From Corallococcus soli (GTDB lineage: Bacteria > Myxococcota > Myxococcia > Myxococcales > Myxococcaceae): 64,000 bases of DNA. A model generated the notes under the pieces. That model ran no database searches. It had not been told where the DNA came from and worked only from the letters and a program-made list of their open reading frames with translations. How positions within the stretch are numbered: position 1 is the stretch's first letter; every line of letters starts with the position of its first letter. Of the stretch, positions 50,696-61,932 are shown one piece after another. Made by a program: the position numbers and the translations under genes. The stretch is from contig NZ_JAAIYO010000001.1 in assembly GCF_014930455.1 (NCBI RefSeq), positions 1,116,001 to 1,180,000 on the forward strand, in the 5' to 3' direction.

Positions 50696-53068
50696 ATGAG
50701 GCCCTTGGAGGATCCGCGTGGCGTGGCTGTTCGCTGGAAGTCGGGGCTGGGCGTGAGTGAGCTCGCGGCGCTGATTGAAGCCGAGCTGGAGCCGCTGGTG
50801 CGGCGGTGGACCGTCCAGATCCAGGAGCACCTGTCCCCGGAGAAGCGCTCCGCGTCCGTGCTGCGCGACCACATCCCGGACGTGCTGCGCGAACTCACCT
50901 CCTGCCTGCGACAGGGCGCCGTCCCGGCGACGAACCCGAACGCGCGGGAGCACGGGCGCCAGCGCCACCGCATGGGCTTCAACCTGGAGGTGCTCGTCCA
51001 CGAGTACGACCTGCTGCGCGGACTCATCCTGGACCTGGCGGAGGCGCGGCGGCTGCCGGTGACGCTGCGCGAAGTGCGTGTCCTCTCCGACTTCTTCTCC
51101 TCGGTCATCACCGAGGCGGTGTTGGAGCACCAGCAGCGCGGCGCGGCGCTGGTGGAGAGCGAGGCGCGCCTGCGCGGCGTCGTGGAGGGCCTGGCCGCGG
51201 GCAGCTTCCGCCTGGACCTGGGCACCGGGGAAGGGGAGGCGGATCCCCGCTGCCGCGCCATCATCGGTCTGCCTGGGGATGCACCCTTCACCTTCGAGCA
51301 GGCCACCCGGACCTGTCACCCGGAGGACCTGCCGCGGTTCCTCCAGGCGTTCGAGGACGCCAGGGCGGGGCGCAGCGGCGGCCAGTTCCAGGTGGAGCAC
51401 CGGGTCCTGCCCTCGCTCCCGTCCAGGGACATCCGGTGGGTGGAGGTCCGGGGGCAGGTCCTCCCGGGCCTGGATGGAGGCCCCGCGCGCGTCACTGGGA
51501 CCGTCACCGACATCACCGTGCGGAAGCAGGCGGACGTGGAGCGGGAGAAGCTGCTGGCGGAGGTGGAGGCGGCGCGCAACCGGCTGCTCAGCCTCTTCGA
51601 GAACGCGCCCGCCTTCCTCGCCCTGTTGATGGGCCCCGACCACGTCTACGAGGCCATCAACCCGCCCTACCAGTTGCACGTCGGATCCGAGCGCAAGCTG
51701 CTGGGCCTGCCCGTCGCCCAGGCGCTGCCGGAGCTGGTGCCCCAGGGGTTCTTGAAGCTGCTGGACGACGTCTACCAGACGGGCACGCCGTACATCGGGC
51801 GCGAAACCCACGTGCGCTTCGCCCGGAAGGGCCATGGCGAACTGGAGGACGCGTACGTCGACTTCGTCTACCAGCCGTTGCGTGACGCCCAGGGGAAGGT
51901 GGACGGCATCGTCGTCTTCGGCTTCGACATCACGGAGCCGGTGCAGGCGCGCCGCCGCGCGGAGGCCCTGGCGGAGAAGGTCCGTGCGGGAGAGGCGCAG
52001 CTGCGCCAGGTGACGGACGCGATCCCGGTGCTCGTCTCGCTGGTGACGGCGGACGAGCGCTACGGCTTCGCCAACAAGGCCTACGAGGACTGGTTCGGCC
52101 ACACGCGCGAGGAGCTGCTCGGGCAGCCCGTGCGGGAGATCATCGGGGAGGCGGCCTACGCGGTGCTGGGGCCCTACGTGCGGCGGGGGCTCGCCGGAGA
52201 GGCGCTGTCCTTCGAGCAGCACGGCGTGCCCTATCGCTTCGGGGGCACCCGGGACGTGCGGGTGACGTTCAATCCCTACCGGAACGCGGAGGGCCAGGCG
52301 GATGGCTACGTGGCGCTCCTCCAGGACATCACGGTGCAGCGGCGGCTGGAGGGCGCGGTCAAGCAACAGGCGGAGTTCGAGCAGCACCTCATCGGCATCG
52401 TGAGCCATGACCTGCGCAACCCGCTGTCGGCCATCCAACTGGGGGTGTCCGCCATGGCCCGGCGCGAGGACCTGGACGAGCGCAGCCGCAAGAGCGTCAC
52501 GCGCATCCAGAACGCGGCGGAGCGGGCCACGCGCATGGTGAAGGACCTGCTGGACTTCACCCAGGCGCGCCTGGGGGGCGGCATCCGCATCGAGCGGCGG
52601 CCGACGGACCTGCATGAGCTGGCGCGCGGCGTGTTGGACGAGGTGGAGGCCGCCTACCCGCACCGGGAACTCCAGGTGCGCCGCTCCGGCGACGGCCGGG
52701 GGACGTGGGATCCGGACCGGCTGTCCCAGGTGGTGCAGAACCTGGTCACCAACGCGCTCAAGTACAGCCCGGAGGACACGCCGGTCCAGGTGGAGACGCG
52801 GGGGGAGGGCGGCGCGGTGGTGCTGGCCGTGCACAACCAGGGCGCGCCCATTCCGGCCGAGCGGCTCAGGGCCCTCTTCCAGCCGCTGCAGCGGGGCACG
52901 GAGGACGTGGACAAGGCGGGCCGCAGCGTGGGGCTGGGGCTCTACATCGTGCGCTCCATCGTGGGCGCGCACGGGGGCGACATCTCGGTCGAGTCCACCG
53001 CGGACGCGGGCACCACGTTCACGGTGCGCCTGTCGCGGAGCGCGGAGCCCGGAACAGGCTCTGCCTGA
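50696..53068 (+). CDS. RsbRD-N/PAS sensor histidine kinase
   Basis: A 790-residue soluble kinase. Residues about 15-145 match the RsbRD N-terminal non-heme globin-like domain (ELEPLVRRWTVQIQ, MGFNLEVLVHEYDLLRGL). Three PAS-type sensors follow (about 155-285, 290-410 and 420-545). HisKA has the phospho-His in IVSHDLRNPLSAIQL, and the HATPase has NLVTNALKYS and VGLGLYIVRSIV. No receiver gene is adjacent, so it is an orphan kinase. It follows the site-2 protease after 56 bp. Confidence 0.92.
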   Translation: MRPLEDPRGVAVRWKSGLGVSELAALIEAELEPLVRRWTVQIQEHLSPEKRSASVLRDHIPDVLRELTSCLRQGAVPATNPNAREHGRQRHRMGFNLEVLVHEYDLLRGLILDLAEARRLPVTLREVRVLSDFFSSVITEAVLEHQQRGAALVESEARLRGVVEGLAAGSFRLDLGTGEGEADPRCRAIIGLPGDAPFTFEQATRTCHPEDLPRFLQAFEDARAGRSGGQFQVEHRVLPSLPSRDIRWVEVRGQVLPGLDGGPARVTGTVTDITVRKQADVEREKLLAEVEAARNRLLSLFENAPAFLALLMGPDHVYEAINPPYQLHVGSERKLLGLPVAQALPELVPQGFLKLLDDVYQTGTPYIGRETHVRFARKGHGELEDAYVDFVYQPLRDAQGKVDGIVVFGFDITEPVQARRRAEALAEKVRAGEAQLRQVTDAIPVLVSLVTADERYGFANKAYEDWFGHTREELLGQPVREIIGEAAYAVLGPYVRRGLAGEALSFEQHGVPYRFGGTRDVRVTFNPYRNAEGQADGYVALLQDITVQRRLEGAVKQQAEFEQHLIGIVSHDLRNPLSAIQLGVSAMARREDLDERSRKSVTRIQNAAERATRMVKDLLDFTQARLGGGIRIERRPTDLHELARGVLDEVEAAYPHRELQVRRSGDGRGTWDPDRLSQVVQNLVTNALKYSPEDTPVQVETRGEGGAVVLAVHNQGAPIPAERLRALFQPLQRGTEDVDKAGRSVGLGLYIVRSIVGAHGGDISVESTADAGTTFTVRLSRSAEPGTGSA

Positions 53069-53095
53069 AGGGCTGGGCCCCTTGCTCCGGGCCGC

Positions 53096-54472
53096 TCAGG
53101 GCTTCTGCGGCAGCGTCCAGTTCAGCAGGAAGCGGTGGGCGCCATTGGGCGCGCTGTCCAGCCACCCCGTGATGCGCTCGCTCTTGGAGAGTAGCGGGCC
53201 CAGCTCCGTGCTCGCGCCGAAGAAGGCCGCCAGGGTCTCATCCCCCATGACGTCCATCAGCGACACCTGGGACAGGGCTCGCGCCACCTTCTTCGGATCC
53301 AACGTGAAGTCCACCGCGCGGGCGAGCGGCGCGCCCTTCTCCGGCAGGGACGTCATCACCGCCTGCGTCACCGTGGAGTCGTTGCCCACCACCAGGTGCT
53401 TGCCCTTGAGCCGCACGTAGATGCGGCCTGCCTTCGCCTCCAGCATGTAGCCGTCCTCCAGCACCTTCGCGCCCGGGAGCTGCGTCAGCGGCGCCAGCGC
53501 GGCCTTCACCGCCGCCGCGTCCAGCACCTCCGCCGCCAGCGCCTGCTTCGCGGCGAAGAAGCGCACCTCCGGCTTGCGCAGCGAGCCCTTCACCTGCACC
53601 GAGTCCACCGCGAACAACATGTGCCCGGTGAGCTGCTTCGCCAGCGCGTCCGTCACGCCCTTCACCTGGTCCTCGTCGCAGTCGGGGCACACCGTGCGCG
53701 CCGCGCTCCGCATGGACCCGGTCGCCTGCGCCACACCCGTGGGCGCCACCTGCGCGCGGGAGAAGAGCAGGCCCGTGGGCGCCATGGCGCCGTAGGGGCT
53801 GGTGCCCTGGGACTGGAAGGGCGGCAGGGGCAGCTTCGTCGCCGTGCCCTCCACCTTCAGCCCGTTGGCCGTGCCGTCCAGCCCGAAGACGCCCTGCTGC
53901 GTGGCCACGTACAGCACCCCGGGCACCGCGGCCATCCGCGCGTCCGCGGCCGGCGCCTTCGTGACGAGCTTCGTCGCTTCCTTGCGCAGGGCCGTGTCCT
54001 CGTCCGCGCTCAGGAAGGCGCAGGCCTCCTGGCCCTTGATGACGTAGCCCGCGTAGCCGCCCAGGCCGGTGGGCGCACGCAGCGTCGTCACGCCCTTCAC
54101 CGTGCCCGCCTTCACGTCGCCGTTGCGCGCGAGCACGTTCGCGGACGCTTCCTGGAACACCTTCGCGTCCTTCACCCGCGTGCACGCCAGGCGCCCGTCC
54201 TGAAGGATGGACACGGACAGCGGCCCCGTCGCGTCGATGCCCAGCGCCTCCAGCGACTCCGGCCGCGTCGGGTCCAGCGGGAGGAACGGGTGCAGCTCCC
54301 CCCGCCACGACGCGGGGTTGAGCATCTGCGAGGACGCCCCCGCGCGCGTCATGAACGCGGTCAGCCCCTGGAGCTGGTCGAACTGGGGGACGTGGAGGAC
54401 CGTCACCGTGGAGGCGGCGACGCGGGGCGCGGGTGCGGCCGCCAGGGTGGCGGCAAGGGCGAGGGCGAGCAT
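53096..54472 (-). CDS. Secreted protein of unknown function
   Basis: A 458-residue protein with a clear signal peptide (MLALALAATLAAAPAP). The mature part has alternating strands and conserved-looking blocks such as GALGGYAGYVIKGQEACAFL-like and LKGKHLVVGNDSTVTQAV. A lone CPDC motif (TVCPDCDED) could form a disulfide. It is reminiscent of proteins that carry DUF3352-like domains, but I cannot assign it. It converges on the histidine kinase. Confidence 0.78.
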   Translation of the reverse strand: MLALALAATLAAAPAPRVAASTVTVLHVPQFDQLQGLTAFMTRAGASSQMLNPASWRGELHPFLPLDPTRPESLEALGIDATGPLSVSILQDGRLACTRVKDAKVFQEASANVLARNGDVKAGTVKGVTTLRAPTGLGGYAGYVIKGQEACAFLSADEDTALRKEATKLVTKAPAADARMAAVPGVLYVATQQGVFGLDGTANGLKVEGTATKLPLPPFQSQGTSPYGAMAPTGLLFSRAQVAPTGVAQATGSMRSAARTVCPDCDEDQVKGVTDALAKQLTGHMLFAVDSVQVKGSLRKPEVRFFAAKQALAAEVLDAAAVKAALAPLTQLPGAKVLEDGYMLEAKAGRIYVRLKGKHLVVGNDSTVTQAVMTSLPEKGAPLARAVDFTLDPKKVARALSQVSLMDVMGDETLAAFFGASTELGPLLSKSERITGWLDSAPNGAHRFLLNWTLPQKP

Positions 54473-54563
54473 CCCCCCAAGTGAGAGCACCCCACCGCCC
54501 CTGTCAAGGCACTCCGGCCCCGGACGCCCTCCACCAACGCCCGCCACCTGGCTCCGGTGACGA

Positions 54564-54971
54564 CTAGAGGCGCCCCGCGTTGGCCCAGTCGATCATCCGC
54601 TCCGCCAGCTCCTCCGCGTTGCGGCGCAGGTAGGCGAGCTGCAACACCTCGTCGTCCGTGGTCGCCTGCGCCATCCGGACCCGCAGCCCGTCCGCGAAGC
54701 GCACCACTTGGCCGATGCTCAGGGCGCCCCGGTCCTCCAGCGCCCCGGCGAAGCGCGCCACGTCCGCCTCCACCCCGAAGCCCTCCGCCAGCAGCGCCTC
54801 CACCAGCGCCGCGCGGGCCACCCGGTGCTCATGGCCCCGAGGGTCCTGCAACTGCCGTCGCCAGGGCTGCGCCTCCCACCCCGTTCGGGCGGCGTCCCCC
54901 GGGGACTCCCGCACCCCGGCCGGGTCCGAACGCCGCTCCTGCACCCGCTGCGACTCAATGGCTCGGATCAT
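54564..54971 (-). CDS. Small helical protein of unknown function
   Basis: A 135-residue charged, helical protein beginning MIRAIESQRVQERRSD. The C-terminal half (ALVEALLAEGFGVEADVARF, then AEELAERMIDWANAG) resembles a helical bundle. GGAGAGGGGG precedes the chosen ATG at a 5-bp spacing. An alternative ATG at 55019 with GGAGG upstream gives 151 residues. No family is recognised. Confidence 0.65.
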   Translation of the reverse strand: MIRAIESQRVQERRSDPAGVRESPGDAARTGWEAQPWRRQLQDPRGHEHRVARAALVEALLAEGFGVEADVARFAGALEDRGALSIGQVVRFADGLRVRMAQATTDDEVLQLAYLRRNAEELAERMIDWANAGRL

Positions 54972-55019
54972 CAGTGCCCCCTCTCCACCACGGGCTCCGT
55001 CTCCAGGCATGACCGACAT

Positions 55020-55428
55020 CGAGCCTCCGGTCCGCGAGCCGTCCTCGCGGCCTGGGGGCCTCTGGTTCCCCATGGAAAACGCTTGAGCCCCGATTTCTTG
55101 ACCGCCCCGGAGGCGTGTCGGACGCGCCAGTCTTCGACACCCCCGCCGGTGGGAAGACCCTTCTCGCTCGCTGGGATTCCGAGAGGTTGCGTCGGTCCTG
55201 TCAGGTCTTTCCAGGGTCATCCCTTTATCTTGTCGGGCCCGGTATTTCGTGGATCGCCCGGCGTGCGTCACGGCGGGGCAGGCGCGTGTTCAGGGTGGGA
55301 CAGAGGGCTGCCCCGAGGACGGATGGGCCAGGTCCGGGAACTCCAGCATCGTGCGGAGTCCGGGTCTTGAGGGTGGGGCGTCCGGCCCATGCCTTCGGGA
55401 CCTTCACAGGCCTTCCGGGGGGATTGCC
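55020..55428. other. Intergenic region without recognisable gene
   Basis: About 410 bp between two divergent genes. The frame of the downstream methyltransferase stays open back to 55249, but no start with a ribosome-binding site precedes the one chosen. I saw no convincing promoter, hairpin or RNA gene. Confidence 0.5.
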
Positions 55429-56424
55429 ATGTTGAACCTGCTCGACCTGCCTCGTCAGGCGTTGATGGACCTGCGCTCGCGTATCAGCCACCTGCCGCTG
55501 GTGTCCCAGCTCCAGCGCCGGCATTCGCCCAACAGCCTCACCTTGTCGAGCCCCGCGCCACAGGACTTGATGCTGGCCGATTCGCAGCGCGTGGAGACCT
55601 GGCGCCGGGCGGTGGAGCGCTACGTGCGTCCGAACCAGGTGGTGGTGGACGTGGAGGCTGGCACGGGCCTGCGGACCTTCCTCGCCGCGCACCAGCACCC
55701 GCGCAAGCTGTACGCGGTGGACGATTCGCGCCTGCTGGACACCGCGCAGTGGGTGGCCCGCCGCAACGGGCTGGAGCACATCGACTTCGTGCGCGAGCCC
55801 TCGAGGCACTTCCAGCCCGCGGAGAAGGCGGACGTGCTGCTGCACGAGCTGCTGGGCGACGCGCTCTTCGACGCGGGGCTCGTGCCCCGGATGCTGGACC
55901 TGCGCTCGCGCGTGCTCAAGCCCGGCGGCCGCATCCTCCCCAACCGCTTCGAGGTCTTCGTGGAGCCGGTGCAGCTTCGCGAGGAGGCGTGCGTCCCCTT
56001 CATCTGGACGCAGCAGTTGCCCCACGTGGACTTCCGCTGCCTCCAGTCGCTGCGCGAGGCGATGAGCCCGTCGTACTTCACGCGGCTGGTGCGCTCGTAC
56101 GAAGTGGACCACCTGCTGTGTGAGCCGGAGGTCGCGTTCAGCTTCGACCTGGAGACGATGCGCGCGGACGGCCTGCCTTCGCGCGTGCGCGTCCGGCGGC
56201 CGGTGGAGGAGGACGGCCGGGTGGATGGCTTCTGCCTGTTCTACAAGGTCGCCTTCGACTCCGAGCTGGACTTCACCGTGTCCCCGCTGCGCGAGCGCAA
56301 CGCCTCGGCGATGACGCTGCTGCGCGTGGAGCCGCGCGAGTTCAGCCGCTACGAGACGCTGGAGTTCGAGCTGGAGCTGCCCAACCCGTCGGATCCGCGC
56401 ACCTGGCGGTGGCAGTTCACCTGA
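55429..56424 (+). CDS. PRMT-like SAM-dependent methyltransferase
   Basis: A 331-residue protein. SAM motif I is VVVDVEAGTG (71-80), followed by the acidic motif LYAVDDS (94-100). VLLHELLGDALFDAGL at 137-152 resembles the double-glutamate loop of protein arginine methyltransferases, though the second Glu is Asp-like. LKPGGRILPNRFEVFVEPV and a beta-rich C-terminal half complete the PRMT-like layout. The target is unknown. GGGGGGA precedes the ATG by 7 bp. Confidence 0.8.
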   Translation: MLNLLDLPRQALMDLRSRISHLPLVSQLQRRHSPNSLTLSSPAPQDLMLADSQRVETWRRAVERYVRPNQVVVDVEAGTGLRTFLAAHQHPRKLYAVDDSRLLDTAQWVARRNGLEHIDFVREPSRHFQPAEKADVLLHELLGDALFDAGLVPRMLDLRSRVLKPGGRILPNRFEVFVEPVQLREEACVPFIWTQQLPHVDFRCLQSLREAMSPSYFTRLVRSYEVDHLLCEPEVAFSFDLETMRADGLPSRVRVRRPVEEDGRVDGFCLFYKVAFDSELDFTVSPLRERNASAMTLLRVEPREFSRYETLEFELELPNPSDPRTWRWQFT

Positions 56425-56515
56425 CGGCAGTGCGGCGGGCCGGAGTGATGGCCGGTGGACAGGCGTCCTGCCTCCGGGTGTCGCTGGATGTGGGACTGCC
56501 TAGCTTGCAGTACGC

Positions 56516-57319
56516 ATGCGACCGTCCCGCCTCCTCGTCCTGCTCCTCGTCTTAAGCGTCGCGCTGCCCGCCGCTGCCCAGGCCCCGCGCACGGTGGCCG
56601 GGGTGTGTGGCCGGACCAACTGGGTCTGTGTGTCGGAGTGCATTGACGCGGAGTGTGTCGACAAGTGCCTGCGGGAGGGCTGTGAGGCATCGCTCGACCG
56701 GCTGAAGTCCTGCACCAGCAAGGCCGCGTGCGCGCCGGACGACACGAAGTGCGCGGCCTCGTCCTGCGGGCTGACGTGTGAGCGGGCCTTCGAGCCCGCG
56801 CCGAAGAGTCCGGAGAAGCCGGTGGAGGACCCCTGCGAGGGGCCGAAGGCGGTCCAGGGCACGGCGGTGCCGGCGGAGCTGGTGGGCACGTGGGTGCTGT
56901 CCGCGGCGAGCCTCCCGGACGTGGAGCAGGGCAGGGAGGACCGCCTGGAGGTGCAGCCGCGTTCGGACTACGCGCGGTCGCTGCGGCTGACGCCGAAGGG
57001 GTGCTTCGTGCTGCGCACCAAGCTGGATGACGCGACGCTCGGACGGGGCAGCACGTTGGAGGTGCGCGCCTGGGGACGGGTGGAGCTGAAGGGCAAGGAC
57101 CGGCTGGTGCTGCGCACGCAGGACGGACAGGCGCTGGGGCCGGTGTGCGGCAAGGAGCGCGTGGTGCCGCTGGCCAAGGGGAAGTTCAAGGGCGGCGACT
57201 ACACGTACGCCATCGAGGAGGAGGACTCGCTCATCCTGACGGTGCCGGGCGCCACGCGGCAGACCTTCCAGTTCGAGCGTGAGAAGCCCCAGGCCCCAGA
57301 GCCGCCGCCCAAGCCGTAG
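56516..57319 (+). CDS. Secreted cysteine-rich/beta-barrel-like protein of unknown function
   Basis: A 267-residue protein with a signal peptide (RLLVLLLVLSVALPAAAQA). Residues 31-88 hold eleven cysteines (CVSECIDAECVDKCLREGC and following). A Pro-rich linker leads to a C-terminal domain with lipocalin-like or META-like beta strands (ELVGTWVLSAASLPD, TYAIEEEDSLILTVPG). Probably periplasmic or extracellular. No operon partner is clear. Confidence 0.78.
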   Translation: MRPSRLLVLLLVLSVALPAAAQAPRTVAGVCGRTNWVCVSECIDAECVDKCLREGCEASLDRLKSCTSKAACAPDDTKCAASSCGLTCERAFEPAPKSPEKPVEDPCEGPKAVQGTAVPAELVGTWVLSAASLPDVEQGREDRLEVQPRSDYARSLRLTPKGCFVLRTKLDDATLGRGSTLEVRAWGRVELKGKDRLVLRTQDGQALGPVCGKERVVPLAKGKFKGGDYTYAIEEEDSLILTVPGATRQTFQFEREKPQAPEPPPKP

Positions 57320-57373
57320 CGGGGCGGGGCCTTGGGCCTTGCTCGGAGGGGGCGCGCGGGTGAGAAGGACGCC

Positions 57374-58993
57374 ATGGCAGGCCGCGAGCGGATGGGAAGC
57401 ATGGACGCGGCGTGGCTCCAGATGGAGGAGCCCGCGAACCTGATGATGATCACCGCGGTGCTGTGGTTCGACGGTCCCCTGGACCGCGAGCGGCTGCGCG
57501 CGGTGGTCCGCGAGCGCCTGGTGGAGCGCTACCCGCGCTTCCGTCAGCGCGCGGTGCCGGGAGCTCTGGGCGCGCCGCACTGGGAGGACGTGGCGGACTT
57601 CGACCTGGACGCGCACCTGTCCACGCTGCGCGTGCCGGCCACGGGAGGACGCGCGGCGCTGGAGGCGGTGGTGGGGGACTGGCTGGGCGTGCCGCTGGAG
57701 CGCTCCCGGCCGCTGTGGCACCTGCACGTCGTGAAGGGCGCGGCGCGCGGTGACGTGCTGCTGGCGCGGCTGCACCACTGCATGGCGGACGGCATCGCGC
57801 TCGCGCGGGTGCTGCTGTCGCTCACGGAGCCGGTGGAGGGGGCGGTTCGTGAGCGGAGCGCGCCTGGCGGGGAGGCACGGGAGGTGTCGGCGCGTGAGGA
57901 TGGCGCGGGCACTCCGGCGGGCCCGGATCCGGCGGGCGTGCGGCCTCTCGCGCGGGATGACGAGGCTCGCGCGGATTCGCGGACTGGGGACCGGGACGCG
58001 CCCGTGCAAACGGTCGCGGAGCTCTCCGCGCTCCGGGATGAGGAGGCTCGCGCCTCGGAACCCTCTGTGCTCCAGGATGACGAGCCCCGTAGTCCTTCGC
58101 GGACGCGTGAGCGCGAAGCGCCCGTGCGCTCGGGTGCGGAGTCGCTGCGCGCGCCGGGATGGCTGCGGCTGGCCCGGGGGGCGCGGGCTGCCCTGCGCAA
58201 GGGCGCGGAGCTGGTGCAGGAGCCCATCCTCGCGGGTGACCTGGTGCGCGATGGCGCGCGGGGCGTGGCGGCGCTGGGGAAGCTGCTCGGATTGCCTCCC
58301 GACCCCCGCTCTCCCCTGCGGGGGCCGCTGGGGACGCGGAAGGTCGCCGCCTGGTCGGAGCCGGTGTCCCTGGCGCGGGTGAAGGCCGTGGGCCAGACGC
58401 TCGGGGGCACGGTGAACGACGTGCTGCTCACGGCGGTGACGGGCGCGCTGCGGCGCTACCTCGCGGCGGTGGACGCCCCACTGCGGGACGTGCACGCGCT
58501 GGTGCCGGTGAACCTGCGGCCCCTGGATGAGCCCGTGCCCAGGGAGCTGGGCAACCGCTTCGGCGTCGTGTTCCTTCGGCTGCCCGTCCACCTGGAGGAC
58601 CCTCGCCGCCGGCTTCGTGAAGTGGCGAAGCGGATGGAAGCCCTCAAGCGCTCACCCGAGGCCGTGGTGACGTCCGGCGTGCTGGAGTTGCTCGGGCGCA
58701 CCCCGGCCGCGCTGGAGCGCGCCGTCGTGGACGTGATGGGCACCAAGGCGTCGCTCGTCGCCACCAACGTGCCGGGACCGCGCCAGCCGGTGTCGCTGGC
58801 GGGAGCGCGGCTCGACGGGCTCACGTTCTGGGTGCCCCAGGCCGGCCACGTAGGGCTGGGCGTGAGCCTCTTCAGCTACGCCGGACAGGTGACCGTGGGC
58901 GTGGCCTCGGATGCGGCGCGCGTGCCCGACCCGGGGGCCCTCGTCGCCGCGTTCATCGAGGAGGTGGAGGCGCTGGCCGCGGTGGCCCCCTGA
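57374..58993 (+). CDS. Wax ester synthase/diacylglycerol acyltransferase (WS/DGAT)
   Basis: Makes wax esters or triacylglycerol from acyl-CoA. It has 539 residues. The active-site motif HHxxxDG is intact as HHCMADG at 134-140, and the conserved region GTVNDVLLTAVTGALRRYL and LVATNVPGP are present. Residues about 155-250 are a hydrophilic insert with an internal duplication, not part of the canonical fold. GAGAAGGA precedes the ATG. The lipid-storage role fits myxobacterial lipid bodies. Confidence 0.92.
   Translation: MAGRERMGSMDAAWLQMEEPANLMMITAVLWFDGPLDRERLRAVVRERLVERYPRFRQRAVPGALGAPHWEDVADFDLDAHLSTLRVPATGGRAALEAVVGDWLGVPLERSRPLWHLHVVKGAARGDVLLARLHHCMADGIALARVLLSLTEPVEGAVRERSAPGGEAREVSAREDGAGTPAGPDPAGVRPLARDDEARADSRTGDRDAPVQTVAELSALRDEEARASEPSVLQDDEPRSPSRTREREAPVRSGAESLRAPGWLRLARGARAALRKGAELVQEPILAGDLVRDGARGVAALGKLLGLPPDPRSPLRGPLGTRKVAAWSEPVSLARVKAVGQTLGGTVNDVLLTAVTGALRRYLAAVDAPLRDVHALVPVNLRPLDEPVPRELGNRFGVVFLRLPVHLEDPRRRLREVAKRMEALKRSPEAVVTSGVLELLGRTPAALERAVVDVMGTKASLVATNVPGPRQPVSLAGARLDGLTFWVPQAGHVGLGVSLFSYAGQVTVGVASDAARVPDPGALVAAFIEEVEALAAVAP
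57946..58160 (+). repeat. Imperfect duplication in WS/DGAT insert
   Basis: A segment at 57946-58040 recurs imperfectly at 58066-58160 (offset 120 bp). The protein copies read DDEARADSRTGDRDAPVQ and DDEPRSPSRTREREAPVR. A third partial copy lies between them. Confidence 0.6.
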
Positions 58994-59004
58994 GCCCTGC
59001 TCCC

Positions 59005-60377
<1,373 letters not shown>

Positions 60378-60381
<4 letters not shown>

Positions 60382-61910
60382 GCGGCTTCTCCCTCGGACA
60401 CCGCGGACGGCAGGGCAGGGGCCGTCGGCAGGCGCAGGCGCAGGATGGTGCCACGGCCCTCCGCGCTCGTCAGGGTCGCCGTGCCGCCGTGGGCCTCCGC
60501 CACGCGCCGCACGAAGGCCAGCCCCAGGCCGCTGCCCGTCGCCTTCGTGGTGAAGAAGTCGTCGAAGGCGCGCTCGCGCGTGCGGGCGTCCATGCCCGCG
60601 CCGGTGTCCTCCACGCTCAGCGCCACCGCGCCGGAGTCCGCGCCGGTGCGCACGGTGAGGGTGCCGCCCGTGGGCATCGCCTCGAAGGCGTTGCGCACCA
60701 GGTTCTCCAGCGCGTTGGCGAGCAGGTCCTCGTCGCCCTCGCACGGGGGCAGGTCAGGGGCGAGCACCTTCGTCAGCGCCACCGCGCCGGGGTTCGCGAA
60801 CGCCTGGAGCGACAGCACGCCCTCCACCAGCCGGTTCAGGTCCAGCGGCCGCCGCAGCGGCTCCACGCGCGCCAGGCGCTGGTAGGTGCCCGCCACCCGG
60901 TCCAGCCGCTCCACCTGCTCCAGCAGCAGGTCCAGGAACTCGCCGTGCGCTTCCCACGAGTGGCCGCGCGCATGCTCCTCCTTGAGGTACTGCGCGGCGC
61001 CCTTGAGCGCGGCGATGGGGTTGCGCAGGTCGTGGGACATCTGCGCGGAGAAGCGCCCCAGCGTGGCCAGCTGCTCCAGCCGCTCGCGCCGGGTGACGAA
61101 GCCGGTGACGACGCGCCGGGCCGCCGCCAGCAGCGCGAAGGTGATGGCGGTGGTGCCCACGACGAGCGCGCCCGACTCGGCGGCGAAGGCGCGGAAGAGG
61201 GCCAGGTACGCGAGCACGCCCACCAGTGCCAGGACGACGGCGTGCACCGCCGCGCTCGTGGCCCGCGCGTCCCGGCCGAAGAGCTGGAAGCGCAGCGACG
61301 CGGTGGCCATCACCGGCAATCCCAGCAGCGTGCCCAGGTTGCCCAGCTTCATCACGGGCAGCCCCATGTCCGCCGCCAGGTCCGTGAGCAGCATCGCGAC
61401 CAGCAGCGCCAGCCCCAGCAGCACCAGCCCCGCGCGGGCCCGCTCGTCCGGCGGTCCAGAGCGGCGCAGGTGCCGCGCCAGCAGCACGAAGCCGGTGACG
61501 AGGGTGGGCACCACCAGCACGCTCACCGCGACGCCGAAGTCCACGGTGTTGATCCGCTGCGCCAGCGCGGGCACGCCGATGGCCAGGAGCATCGTGAACG
61601 CCAGCGCGCTCATCAGGCCGTAGGTGCCGTACATGGCCCAGGCGGAGCGGCGCCTGCGGCCCACGAACGCGAGGATGAAGTGCACCGCGCACGGCAGCGT
61701 CATCAGCGCCGCGGCGAAGCCCACCAGCCGCCAGCCCGCGTCGCCCGAGCGCGCCAGCCCGAAGGCGGAGAAGTTCCAGGTGGACAGCGCGATGGACAGC
61801 AGCGACAGCGGCAGCGCGAGGGGACTCCTGCCCACGCGGGCCAGCGCGATGCCGGCGAGCGCGAGCTGCCCCGCGCACGCCAGCAGGCTGACCCACATGG
61901 CGCCGGTCAT
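60378..61910 (-). CDS. 7TM-type membrane sensor histidine kinase
   Basis: A 510-residue sensor. The N-terminal half has eight or so hydrophobic helices in two groups. HisKA has the phospho-His in SAQMSHDLRNPIAALKG. The HATPase has NLVRNAFEAMPTGG, DTGAGM and GSGLGLAFVRRV. The signal is unknown. It is 22 bp downstream of the GAF/HEAT gene and overlaps the NtrC regulator, so all three form one operon. Confidence 0.93.
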
Positions 61911-61932
61911 CGCGCGCTCCCGGGCGGGAACC

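Noticed and set aside
53069-53095. GGCCC/GGGCC hairpin between the RsbRD-PAS kinase and the convergent secreted-protein gene as a terminator
   Set aside because: The stem is only 5 bp in very GC-rich DNA and no T-run follows.
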